DNA from: Theobroma cacao
Taxonomy: Eukaryota > Streptophyta > Magnoliopsida > Malvales > Malvaceae
Direction of reading: 5' to 3'
NCBI RefSeq assembly: GCF_000208745.1
Contig: NC_030853.1
Span: forward strand, 293,948-357,947
DNA: 64,000 nt
Positions 14,508 through 26,536 of the stretch are shown here, piece after piece; positions within the stretch are counted from its first letter, which is position 1; the number at the start of each line of letters is the position of its first letter. The position numbers were made by a program, and so were the translations under genes. Under the pieces are notes generated by a model that saw only the letters and a list, made by a program, of their open reading frames with translations, had not been told where the DNA came from and did not search any database.

Positions 14508-17500
14508 GTGAGTTCGTCTATTGGTATGAATCTCTTAACATGGAATATTAGAGGTTTAGGGATAGCAGAAAAAAAGAGAGCCCTTAGGAAGTTAATAAGA
14601 GCTGAAAAACCAAGCATGGTGTTCATCCAAGAAACCAAAATGGAGTCAATGCCTGGAAGCTTTTTTAACGGATTATGGAAAGATGATTAGATTGAAGGGA
14701 AGGCAGTTGAGGCCGAGGGCAGATCGGGTGGAATTCTCAGTATGTGGCAAAAAAAGTTTTTCGTGCTTGAAGAGTGCAAAATCGAAAGACATTTCATTTT
14801 GCTGATAGGGAAAGTTAATGGCATTGAATTCAAATGTGGTTTTATCAACATCTATGCCCCCAATGATGAAGTAAAAAGAAAGGAGTTGTGGGATGAACTA
14901 GGAGTAATAACGACCAGTACGGAGGTAAGGTGGATTTTAGGAGGGGATTTCAATACGGTGAGATTTGAGGAGGAACGGATTGGTATAAGCAATGTTGACC
15001 GCACAACTCAGCATTTTGATCAATTCATTAATGTCACGGGGCTTGTCGATTTACCGCCAACGGGAGCAAAATTTACGTGGTGTAACAACTGGCAGACGGT
15101 GGCTTTTAGCAGGTTAGATAGATTCCTTGTTGATGCTACTTTTTTGGAGCGGTTTGATAATGTTTTGCAAACTTGTTTGTCGTACTCTTTATCTTATCAT
15201 TGTCCTGTTAAAATTGGGTCAAAGAACCTTAATTGGGGACCCAAACCTTTCAGATGCTTTGATTATTGGTCTGATAAAAAAAGTTTTCAGGAATTAGTTA
15301 AAAGTCATTGGGTGCAAACAGAAAATGATAATGAAGGAATTGAGGGAGTATGACAAAAACTCAGAAAAGTCAAATCCAAAATAAAAGACTGGCAAAAGCA
15401 AGAAGTTGGAAACACCTCCGTAAAGATTACTCAACTCGAGAGGGAGTTAACTAACCTAAACCAAGGTTTTCTTAGTAGCATGAATGGTCAGAGCTTTCGT
15501 ACGAATTTGATCTCTAAGAAAGCTGAATTGTGGAATTTTTATAGGATACAGGAAAGGGAATGGAGGCAGAAATCTAGAGTGAAGTGGGTTAATGAAGGGG
15601 ACAGGAATACCAAATTTTTCCATGGAATGGCATCAGCTAGGAGAAGAAGTAATTACATCGATAAGGTCAAAGTGGGAGAGGGGTATATAGAGGAGCCTGC
15701 TGAAGTTAAGAACGTTATTGCGAGCCACTTCGAATCCCTGTTCAACCAAGGCAGGGTGTTGGAAATTAAAGACTTAAATTGTGCAGTAAGGCAAATCAAT
15801 CAGGAAGATGCAGAAGAAATGATAAGGCCAGCTATTGAGGAGAAAGTATGGGAGACAGTCAACAGTTGTGATGGAAGCAAAGCCCCAAGACCAGATGGAT
15901 TCAATTTGAATTTTTTTAAAAAACAATGGGAGATTATCAAAAGTAAAGTGATGGAATTCGTCAATCAATTTTTTTCAACGAGTAAGCTTGAACCGGGGGT
16001 CAATAACTCCTTCATTACTTTGATCCCAAAAGTCAAAAACCCGATGGAAATGAAGGACTACCGTCCCATCAGCCTTGTCGGCAGCCTCTACAAAATTGTG
16101 GCTAAAATCTTGGTCAATCGGATTAAGGTGGTAATTGGTGATGTGATTGGAAACAATCAGTTTGCCTTTGTTAAGGGGAGGCAATTGACGGATACGGTTC
16201 TGGTTGCTAATGAACTCGTAGATCTGATCAAAAAGGAAAAAAATGGGGGTTTGATTTTGAAAGTGGATTTCGAAAAGGCCTATGACTGCATTGATTGAGG
16301 TTTCCTTGATTTTATTATGGCTAAGATGGGTTTTCACGAAAAATGGAGAAGATGGATCCACGAGTGCATTTCCACAGTCCATATGTCGGTTCTTGTGAAC
16401 GGATCTCCCATAAAGAATTTTCGTACGCGACGAGGCCTCCTCCAAGGCTATCCGCTGTCCCCGTTTCTTTTTAATTTGGTTGTGGAAGGTTTTAACTGTT
16501 TGATGAAAGAAGCTGAAAGGAAAGGTCTCCTTAATGGCATTCTGGTTGGAAGGAATGGACTTATGGTTTCCCATCTCCAATTTGCAAATGATACAATGAT
16601 TTTCTGTTATCCGGACCCGGTGCAGCTAAGCAACATAAAAAAGGTTCTTAAAGTTTTCCAGTCAATATCTGGCTTGAAGATCAACTTCGCCAAGAACAGC
16701 CTTATGGGAATCGATATGGAGCCAGGGAGTATGGAGGAGTGGGCTAAACTGATCGGATGTAGAAAAGAATCATTACTTGTAACCTATTTGGGGTTACCTC
16801 TAGGTGCTAATCACATATCACTGCAAGTATGGAGGCCGATCATCCAAAAAGTGCAGAATCGATTATCTGGATGGCAATCAAAGTTGCTATCCATGGGAGG
16901 AAGGATCACACTCATGAGGTCAGTGTTGTCCAATTTACCCACCTATCACATGTCCATCTTTCCCATGCCTATAGGAGTGAGTCATGAGATTGAAAAAATT
17001 CAGCGTAAATTCCTTTGGGGTGGAAACGAAAACAAAAAGAGGATTCTTTAGTAGGGTGGGATAAAGTTGTAAGTCGACTAAAGAAGGGAGGTTTGGAATC
17101 ATAGACCTACAGACAAAAAATAGAGCTTTGCTAACCAAGTGGATATGGAGGTACGAAAGAGAAAGAGAGAGCCTATGGAGGAATGTGGTGAGTGAAAAAA
17201 ATGAAGAGAACACAAAGTGTCTACTTCCTCAAATGCTGATCGGAAAGAGAGTCTCTTCAGTATGGAGAAATATCACAAAACCCCTTACCCCCTCTAACTC
17301 GTTTTTCATGCAAGTACAACCTTTTTTTGGCTTGGCGCTTGGTGATGGGGAAAATATCCGATTCTAGGTGGATCAATGGACCGAAAATGGTTGTCTCAAG
17401 GAGATGTATCCAAGAATTTACGCCTTGGCTGAAAACAAATGTGGAGTTATCAAAGAGTTCAGACAATGGGAAAACGGGAGTTGGGAATGGAATGTGAAGC

Positions 17501-18685
17501 TCAGGAGAAACATTTTCGGATGGGAACTGGAGCAGTACAATTCTTTCATCAAGACAATCAGTAAGTTTTTCCTTTATAATGACATAAGGGATGAACTTTT
17601 ATGGAAGAAAACAGCGAATGGTGCTTTCTCAGTCAAATCTTGCTGTCAAACGAATGGGGTCCAAAGAGAAATTGCACAAAGGGAATGGAAATGGGTTTGA
17701 GGGGGTATAGCTCCACACAAAACGGAAGTATTGGTCTGGCAACTCTTACACGGAAAAGCAGCAGTCAAAGGTGAGTTAGTGAAAAGAGGAATTATCAACA
17801 ATGCTGATGGCCTGTGCCCATTGTGTAATGAGTCAATGGAAACGGTGGATCACTTATTTGTTGGGTGTATAAAAGTGACAAGTCTATGGTATGATTGGTA
17901 TAATGAATGGGGCATTGCTTGGGTCATGCTGGCAAGTTTCAAAGAGCTGATGGTCATATGGAACAACATCAAGCTGACGCCTAACTGTGACAAAATCTGG
18001 AATACTGCAATCTTTGCTATCACTTGGACTGTATGGATCTGCAAAAACGATGTGGTTTTTCACAATAAAGCATGGGATAAAGAACTCATATGGGAGCTCA
18101 TCAAATTAAGAGTGGCAATGTGGGTCAAAGCCAAATGTAACAATAGTGCTTATTCAATTACTGACATGTTCAGGTGCCTTGCAGTGGGCTTTAATCAACA
18201 AAGGGAAGAGAATACAAGACCCCCTACAACATGGGAGAGATCGGGAGTAGGTACGATAAAGTTCAATGTCGATGGTGCTGCCAATGGATGCCCGGGCAAA
18301 GTGGAAATTGGTGGCCTTCTTAGGAATGAAAATGGAGAGGTCCTTATCAAGTTTTTCAAAGCTGTTGGTTGGGGTGACTCAAACATGGCAGAATATTTGG
18401 GCATTAGGGAAGCCTTCATCTTGTACTTAAATTCTATATGGGCTAACAATTACTCACTGCTGATTGAGAGTGATTCCTAAAATGCTATTCGGTGGATTAA
18501 TGAACCCTCAAAAACACCTTGGAAACTGAGAAAATGGATGCTGCACATTGAAATTCTAAAAAAAAAGAGTGAATGACTGGAGGATAAGACATACGCTGAG
18601 GGAAGGCAATAAGAAAGCTGATCTCCTTGCTAAGGAGGGAGTGGGCAGAGAAATTGACCTTGTCGAAATATACCAACCCCGGTAA
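14508..18685 (+). pseudogene. LINE ORF2 (endonuclease, reverse transcriptase, RNase H), broken
   Basis: Order of domains: an AP-like endonuclease (LLTWNIRGLG, IQETK, GGDFNTV), reverse transcriptase (KDYRPISLVGSLYKIVAKIL, DFEKAYDCID, RRGLLQGYPLSP, FANDTMIF), a zinc-binding zf-RVT region (CPLCNESMETVDHLFVGC), and RNase H (FNVDGAANG, NMAEYLGIREAF, LLIESDS, and KKADLLAKEG after a further shift). Stops occur at 14688, 15351, 16296, 17365, 17698 and 18478, with frameshifts near 17040, 17095 and 18560. Catalytic positions are also altered: the RT A-D-D box reads A-N-D (16584-16592), the QGDPLSP motif has Tyr for Asp, and the endonuclease SDH motif reads SYH (15192-15200). The RNase H domain places it in the plant L1 group that carries one. 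Confidence 0.88.
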
Positions 18686-19167
18686 GTTTTGGTTCTCCTT
18701 CCGGGTAAGGGTCTCCTTGTGCTTCTTGCCAATGAAGAATTAGTGGACGCTTCTGGGGGTGAGATGTGCTACTGACCGTGAGGTGGGGCCTGGATGAGGC
18801 TGACTTTCCTTTCCACTGCAGTGAGGATTTGTGGCCTCAAAAGAGGAAGCTTTATGATGGTTGGTCTAATGGCTTAAAGTATCAAATTTGTTCTAGTTCC
18901 TGAATCATATTTCTAGCCTCCCTGGTACTGGTTTGGGTAGGATTATCTTGTGTATTTTGTGTGAATTCTGATAGGTTCTGATTTTTAGTTTTTTGATCCA
19001 TGACTGTGAATGGGTGTATTGGGAAAGTATACCCTGCTTGGCATGAACATATTAACCAATATTCTTTTTGGTCTTTGTTTTTGGAAGCCTGTCATGGATT
19101 CTGTAAAAGGGAAGCTCTCTTCCCATTCTTATCAATGAAATCTCCATTTGCTTTTTTTTTTTAAAAA

Positions 19168-21229
19168 TAGTATTTATATTGAGTCCCATATATAGCAGAT
19201 GTTATATGTCCATGTGAATAGTTCAGTACATTCTGTCTAGGTCATGTGAATAGGGGTGTAAAATTATTGCAAATTTCTCATTCAGTGTACTTCAACTCCC
19301 CTTAACTCAACTGCAACAGCAATGGCCATGTGCTTTTCTTTTTGTGAAAATAGTTTGTACCTGGAAACTTTTTCCAGGCGAGTGGGGGGTGCTGTCAAAA
19401 AGTGTCTTACAGCAAGATATGCTATATTCCTTTGTCAGCGTCACTAAAAGTTAGTGGATTTCCATTTTACTACTATACATAAAAATGAAAAGCTATGGTT
19501 AAACTTAAGAGGGAAGGATATGGAGCTTGTCTGACAAATTTCTTTTGATAAGTGGAGGAGAAAAATCTATGATGTGACCTTGATGGTTTGTCTGCTCCTA
19601 GATAACTTGTTTGACAATCCCAATTTATGTGCTCATTTTGTTGTACAAAAAAACACAGCTGTCTACTTGCTTGACTTTAGGTCAAGCAATGAGATGGACC
19701 TCAGATTCTCTCTCGGCCTTAGTTTTGTTAGGGCATGAGACACAAACTGTGTTTAGTTGTCACCTAAACTTGTGAGTTCTGTGAAGCAAAACTTAGCAAA
19801 TAACACAAACCAAGACAATAATGGTAATTACTTGTAAACTTTAACTGTCCCGGCAGACAAGGGCAAGTGAATTCAGAGCCGTAACAGTGATGAAGGTATA
19901 ATGAAAGCCACCATTCTTTTGTGAGGGGAGATGAACAACAACTATCAGCACACAGTTCTACATTGCAATTCACTTTTGGTGAAAATGACATAAAGATATA
20001 ATAATAACAATTCGTCTAAGCATTTATAGTGTTATTTCATGGAGCTGTTCATCAATTTTTCTAGAAATAATTCAATTTATCTGATGCACTCTGATTAATA
20101 TACTCTTTTTTGTTAATTCTCCTCTTTTAAAAGAGATTCACTTTGATCTTGCAAATCACTTTATAAAGCCTCAGTTGGCCTTAATTAAAAGAATGTCGGT
20201 AAAGAAGTGACCATTCTTGAATGAATGATAGTTTTGGCTCTTCCCTACTTTCGGGCCCATAGACAGTATATGGACTAATAATTCAAATCCTTTCTTCTTT
20301 CCTCCCCCTAAGAACCAAAGCACATTCAAGTACAAAGAAGAAGTAATTGGTAAAATCATTTCAGTAACTCTCTTATTCCGATTGTTATGCCCTTTTCTTC
20401 CCCCCTAACGTATGCCATTTCCATTGGTGAAACTAATTATGATGAAATTTTTGAATGGAGAAAAGGAAAAAAAGTGCAAGAACCAACTTTAAAGATGATC
20501 ACTTTAGTATAAATGCGTTGCTAAGATAAGACCCTTTCTAATTCTTTTTGTGTCATTAATTTAATATGGTTGGAAGCACGATTGGATGACTTTTCCTGTC
20601 ATCAAAGTGCACTTGTCCACATTCTTTTGTAGTATCTATAAATAAGCTTGGCACATGATGAATACAAAACTTTTTTGGACTTTCCATGGAGAAATTGGCC
20701 ATAATAAGACATTTCTTGGTCTTTGCTCATGGAGGGTTGGTGCCTGTTGTTAACAGATGGTAGAAATAGGAGCAAATGGAGAGTGCCCAAGACAAATTTG
20801 AATGGTGTCTTTCTCCCAAAATCTTCAAGGGATTTGCGCCGGGAAATCAGGTTAAACAATGAAGACCCCACTAGACAAATTCACATGTACTCTCCCCCCC
20901 CATCATGCTGTGCCACGTTTAAGAGCAGCCGGCTAGCGTTTTCCCTCCCATCAAAGGCAGTATCTTTTTGACCCTCCTATCAGAGGAATACAACTACCAC
21001 ACAAAAAATTATAATCTAGCTAATGAATGAGGGGCAGTTACTTTTATTTTATTTTTCCAAATTAGAATCTCCCTACCTCCCTCCACCTCTTCATCATTTG
21101 GAAAGGAAAGAATAGAAAAGAAAATTTAACTCACTATCTTTTTCAGACATTCAACTCATAAAATCTCCAAAAACCCTTCTCTCTCTGTCCTTTCCTTCTT
21201 CCTTCTCTTTCTCTTTTATTTGGTGCTAC
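19168..21229. other. Intergenic DNA and TBL promoter region
   Basis: No gene recognised. The last 130 bp or so before the TBL start (about 21060-21240) are strongly CT-rich on the plus strand, which fits a plant 5' leader. I see no domain-bearing frame in the rest. Confidence 0.6.
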
Positions 21230-21241
21230 ATGGAGAAATAA
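21230..21241 (+). promoter_or_regulatory. Three-codon upstream ORF in the TBL leader
   Basis: ATG GAG AAA TAA ends three bases before the main TBL ATG at 21245 and is in the same frame. A minimal upstream ORF so close to the true start could lower initiation at the main ATG or work through re-initiation. The effect is inference; the sequence itself is plain. Confidence 0.5.
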
Positions 21242-21244
21242 AAC

Positions 21245-23753
21245 ATGAAGTCTTCTTCTTCTTCCCCTTTCTTCCAAGATAAACTACATCAGTATAATAA
21301 AAAAGAGAGATGCCTCAACATGGGGATGCTCCCTCCATTCTTCTTGTCTTCTCTTGTTGTAACTGTCATATTCATACTCTTCATTCTCTATTCCCCAAAC
21401 CCTTTAAAGGCCATGTCCAAACGTGACCTTGATCAAAGGCTTGCCTTGATCAGACCTCCTAATACTACCTTTCAAGGTAATTCAATCTCCTCCTCTCTTC
21501 TCCTTATAAAATTGTGTGATTCTGATTTTTGTTTTTGCTGTTTTAGGTGATGATGATGAGATTTTGAACTGTGACTTGTTTAAGGGTCATTGGATACCTG
21601 ACCTGCAAGGGTCTCAATATACAAACTCAAGTTGCACCACAATTCCTACATCAAAGAATTGCTTCCACCATGGAAGGGAAGACACAGATTTTCTGAATTG
21701 GAGATGGAAACCAGACCAATGTGATCTTCCAAGGTTTGATCCTAAGACATTCCTAGAATTTGTTCAAGGAAAGAAACTTGCGTTTGTTGGTGACTCAGTT
21801 GCCAGGAACCACATGGAGTCCCTTCTGTGTCTCCTGTCAAAGGTTAGTTTTCAGAACTTCCTGTTCTTAGTTAGGCACCATCGTTTTCACACTATTCTGG
21901 TGATAAATTGCCCTGGAACACAAAAGTTCCAGCACTGCTGGTTGGTTTTATCCTGATTCCATTATCCCTTGCGTGCCCTGATTGAGGTGTGATTCCTTCA
22001 CATGTCTAGCAATTTTAATTAGTACTACCAAATATGGTAAAGCAATTGCTTCTGGGGTTGGCATTACCTTGTATTATTTTGCTATCTTTGGAAGAGAAAT
22101 AAATTTACTTCCATGGAATTCAATATCAAATCAAAAGGCTGAAGAAGTTCAGTGGGGATTTAGAGTTAATTAGTGTTACCTAGTTTCTGTCAAATTTGCA
22201 GCAAAATTGCATATTCAGAGTTAATTACTGTGGACCACAGAAAAACCAGGCTTGATCCTCTAGTTTTTGATAGATTAATTACTGCATTTATGACTTACCA
22301 AATAGTTACTATTCACTACATTGAAACAGTTTTGAATGAATTTGGCCGAGGGCAACAAAACTGGCAAACTTCACGGCCATTCAGAGAATTTAGTTCGTTT
22401 CGAAGTCAGAATGATAAACAGCGTCCTTGTCAAATGGCTAAAAATGCTGTTTCAGCAGACAAAGTCAGTGAACAAACACCGCCAATTTAGTTAATTAATA
22501 TAGTTTTCCATTATGAAAATACTATTTTTCACATGCGACAGGTCCGTGCAAATACTGAATTATTGCCAGGTTCTTCAGCATTCTGAAAGACTTATTAAAA
22601 TTATATTTTCAGGTCCATAATTGAAGTCTTACATGTAAATCTTTGACCAAAGAGATTGAGTAGGTTTCATTTATTTAATATTTTTTCAACAAGAGAAAGG
22701 GTTGACTTGGACATGTTAAGGTTATATGCAGGTCAACTTTAGTTCTTGGCCTTTTTTTTTTTTAAATATTCTTTGTTTGTTAATTTATTTCTTTCATTCT
22801 TATTCCCTGGATAAGAACAGAACAGCATTGTTCCCCAGTTTTTACTGCACCCTTTTACTTCTACCGTTTCAATTTGCCTGTTTTCTTTTTTTTAAAGAAA
22901 AAAATTAATTTGCCCGTTTTCTAATGTGGATAAAAGTTTAAAAAGTTTTTCTTTGATCTTGAACTGCAATGTTTTGTAGGTAGAAACTCCCAAAGATCAG
23001 TACAAGGATTCAGAAGACAGGAAGCGTATATGGTACTTTCCTGATCATGACTTCACTCTCATGATCCTTTGGACCAAATTCCTTGTAGCTGGTGAGGAAA
23101 GAGTGGTCAATGGTTCATCATCTGGCATTTTTGACTTGCACCTTGACAAAATTGATAAAGAATGGAGCAGAGATCTTCCTGCTCTAGACTACGTTATCAT
23201 CTCAGATGCACATTGGTTCTTCCGACCGATTTACCTACATGATGCCACTGGGGTTGTTGGATGCGTATATTGCAATACTCCAAATGTGACGGATTATGGG
23301 GTGGGCTTCGCGCTCAAGATGGCCTTTCGATCTGCATTAAGTCATATTAACCGCTGCAAGAAATGCAAGGTGAGGGTTACCCTCGCCAGGACATTTTCAC
23401 CAGCTCATTTTGAGAATGGGACTTGGAACACCGGAGGAAGCTGCAACAGAACAAGTCCTTTAAGTGAAGGAGAGATCAACTTGAGTAGTAATGAATGGGA
23501 ACTGAGGAGCTTGCAAATGGAGGAGATCGAAAAGGCGAGAATAGAAGGAGATAAGAGAGGGAAGAGGTTTGGAGTTTTGGATGTCACCAGGGCTATGCTC
23601 ATGAGACCTGATGGGCACCCTGGCCAATACTGGGGAAACAAATGGATGAGGGGTTACAATGACTGTGTTCACTGGTGCTTGCCAGGTCCGATCGATGTAT
23701 GGAATGATTTTCTGATGGCGGTTCTGCGAAGGGAAGCTGCATTAGTTTCTTAG
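21245..23753 (+). CDS. Trichome birefringence-like (TBL) O-acetyltransferase, AXY4/XGOAT-like
   Basis: Three exons, 21245-21476, 21547-21842 and 22980-23753, join in frame to 433 aa. A cytosolic N-tail is followed by one membrane segment (about residues 30-49), giving a type II Golgi protein. The TBL domain starts with CDLFKGHWIPD. The family catalytic GDS motif is at residues 159-161 (AFVGDSVARNHMESL) and the C-terminal DxxH is DCVHW (Asp404, His407), followed by CLPGPIDVWNDFL. These give the Ser-His-Asp esterase-like triad that moves acetyl groups onto cell-wall polysaccharides. The GRxDTDFxxWRWKPxxCDLP block and overall layout resemble the AXY4/TBL27 clade, which acetylates xyloglucan galactose. 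That substrate is inferred, and other TBL clades use xylan, mannan or pectin. Introns are 70 bp and 1137 bp. Confidence 0.9.
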
Positions 23754-26536
23754 TTAAGGGCCAGGTCGATTAGTTAGAATCTTATACCATACATATTTAC
23801 ATCTTAATAATTGTCCTCGATTTTTTCTCTCCCTGGGCATATATTTTTTATGGCCAACAGATGGAATTTTTTTTATTGTTAATACAATAAATTGACATAT
23901 GTTTTCCCTGTAATAGCAAATATCATTGATCCTGCATAGCCTAATATTTATAATAATAATGATAAACACAGAGAAAGAGATGATAAAAGATGCAGCAATA
24001 TTCAATCCTCTTACATAGAAAACTATCAGCTTCAAACAACAGTGGCATTTTTCCTACTTGATGAAATTTGACATTCTGCAAGCACACAAAATTAAGAGAT
24101 TTTCCTGGTTCTCTATTGTGCTGGGACCCAATAAGAGGAGGGAAAAGCAAAGGTGGGATTTGAGATACTGGACAAGGAAACCCATAATCATTCATCATAA
24201 AGTGGATTTCTTGTTAATATCTCCAACTAGCTGGAACCTGGAAATGTTAGTATCCAATGACAAAACTTCTGGTAACTCATGTGCAAACGTGGTGGGGTAT
24301 TATTTATTTCAGAATCATTTAGACAAGACAGGAAAGGAACTTGAAAATGAGGATAACAGACGCCCCCAAAAACAAAAGAAAAAAAGTCCAGGTGGTCCTC
24401 ATCCAAGATGAGGTGGGAAAAGAATCAATTTACAAAACAATTCCAGGAGAAGAAAAGAAAAAGAAAAACTCGAATAATTGTTTCAATCATGAAAATGCGG
24501 AACATAAATCTTGCAATGAAACAAGGGTATCCTCGATAAATGCTAAGACAAGTTTAGAGGAATTAAGCAAGAACTTTTTTTTCTCTTGGATGGAAAGTAA
24601 ATGTAAGAGGCTTGATTCTAGTTCTTGTGAAAACCCGAGAACACTTCAGGATGGGATGGAACTACAATCTGCAGATCAGACAGTTAGGCTCCAAAATGGT
24701 TATCTAAATACAGCAAGCATGGTGGTAAATTGATTACTTGCATAACACAAACACAATGATAACCATACAATCAGATACAGAAAATTAGTTCTAAGACTTG
24801 TATGTTTTTTCAGGAGTAAATTCCACCATGCTTTTGTTAAAAGTGTGCATTAACCTAGTGAGGGCAGAAATCCTGCTTTCAAGAAAAAAGGTTAAAACTA
24901 CCACACAACATCTATAGCAAGTCGCATCACTCTGTAGGTGGCTTCACACTATCTGAATACTTCCACTAAGAGTGTGTTAATGGCAGCAGTCAACATACAG
25001 ATGCGTGGCACAGGATCCTGCCTCAAAGTGCCACACTTCGTCAGGCACATGTGTGTAGCCAACTAGCCATAGCATTACCACTCCACACTGTAAGTTAAAA
25101 TCCAATCTAAACTAAATATGATAAACACTGAACAAGATTAGAATGATCCTGCATTAAATCTTTAAAAAAAGGAGCCTACCTTTGCAAAAGCTACATATCC
25201 TAGTTATTATCTTCAATTAGGCTTTATCATCTTTATTTGGCCAAAAAGAAGGCTTTATCAATATGGACACTATCGTTGACAAACATCATAGTGATGACAT
25301 AAACTAATAAACTACTAATGTGTATGAACGACAAAATCGTTTACTGATTTCACACAGAAGTGATCTAGACACGGTCAATATCCTAAAGGTCAGAATTCTA
25401 AACTAAGCCGCAGAAAGTAAGGAGGATGTAACCTGGTCAAATCACCAATTTATTTAATGTTAAACATCAAAACAGAAATCCCTTAAGCAACCCAGGCCAA
25501 CTAAGAAGGATTCTTAATTTGATTGCATATGAGCGGGAAGTCTCAAACAATTTGCTTAGCATGAAACTAATGAAGATTATATCGACAAACACTTTTACCA
25601 AATTAAGCACTTCCAAAATTTGAGGACACAAGGCAAAGAAGGATAAGGCAGGGAAAAAAGTGTAGAAAATGGTGACAATGAACAACATCTCATACTATTT
25701 TACTAGTAGAATAACAAACATAAGTAGGTCTGTGAAACAAAGAACACTGCTAAGTAGAATACTGGATTATCTCTAATGATTTGGTTAAATACTTTAACAT
25801 TCAGTTGTGGCAGTAAAAACCACCATTCGATTTTATGATTATCAAATGGTAAATAACATAATCAAATTCCATTTGCTCACTTAAAAAAGTCAAAACTAAC
25901 ATACAAGAAATTCACTGCAGCGGCGCCATATGAATACCCATCACATTGACAGAAAACTTGGCAATCTGCTCTTTATAAATTCCAAAATCTAAATCAGAAT
26001 GTACGGTGAACTCAATATATATACAATTACTTGTTTCCAGACATTCAAACCAAAATGACAGATTAATAAAATGTTTGAACCAATCCAATATATTTCCTCC
26101 CCATCCAATATAGCATCTGGTCATGCCATGGTAAAACATATCCTCATCAATGTAAGAAGTCAAACTAACATACAAGAGATTAGATGCAACAATAACAACT
26201 GAAAACCCCTTACATTAATGGGATTCTTTACATGTTCCACAATTCAAATTATCAAGACATCTAGGCGAAGATAAAAGGTTTGAGCCAATCCCACTTTTTA
26301 TTTCCATTCAATATAGAATCGGGTTATGTAGTGCTAAACATGCTCTCAACAAATAATGCAGGCAGGGAAAAGATAGGATAGACAATTGACCTGTAAAACA
26401 ACACATTAAGCTGCAACTAAGAATCCATCATTCATGAATAATTATAAAACCTACATTAGCAACACATCATGTAAACACATTTTGAAACTGTAACAGAAAA
26501 CAAAAACTAACACTGTCATAATGACCCCTCCAAATC
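23754..26536. other. Intergenic DNA downstream of TBL and 2H-phosphodiesterase genes
   Basis: It holds the 3' ends of two convergent transcripts. Two overlapping open frames on the plus strand (24058-24411 and 24341-24733) have Lys/Glu/Asn-rich, low-complexity translations and no family signature, so I do not call them genes. A tandem duplication near the right end (25889-26345) is listed separately. Confidence 0.55.
25889..26345. repeat. Imperfect tandem duplication 3' of the 2H-phosphodiesterase gene
   Basis: Unit 1 starts near 25889 (AGTCAAAACTAACATACAAG) and unit 2 near 26157 with almost the same bases. Both contain TTTGA(A/G)CCAATCC, then CC(A)TCCAATATAG-like and a TAAACAT end. Unit 2 is shorter. 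The block is 200 bp or more past the stop codon of the minus-strand gene and may be part of its 3' untranslated region. Confidence 0.6.

Larger units (their letters stand above)
12000..19167 (+). mobile_element. L1-type LINE retrotransposon, near full length, inactive
   Basis: The element has the plant L1 order: ORF1 with an RNA-recognition-like N-terminus (12061-14471), then ORF2 (14508-18685) with endonuclease, reverse transcriptase, zinc-knuckle and RNase H regions. The 3' end has the typical plant L1 signature, CAATGAAATCTCC then TTTGC, a T run and a short A tail ending near 19167. The 5' boundary is approximate because I found no convincing target-site duplication. Both ORFs are broken by stops and frameshifts, and key catalytic residues are changed, so the copy cannot move by itself. 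It lies in the gene-poor interval between CSLC and TBL. Confidence 0.9.

Noticed and set aside
24058..24733. Two overlapping plus-strand frames (117 and 130 codons) downstream of TBL
   Set aside because: Low-complexity Lys/Glu/Asn-rich translations, no domain, no partner exons and overlapping frames. Probably chance in AT-rich DNA.
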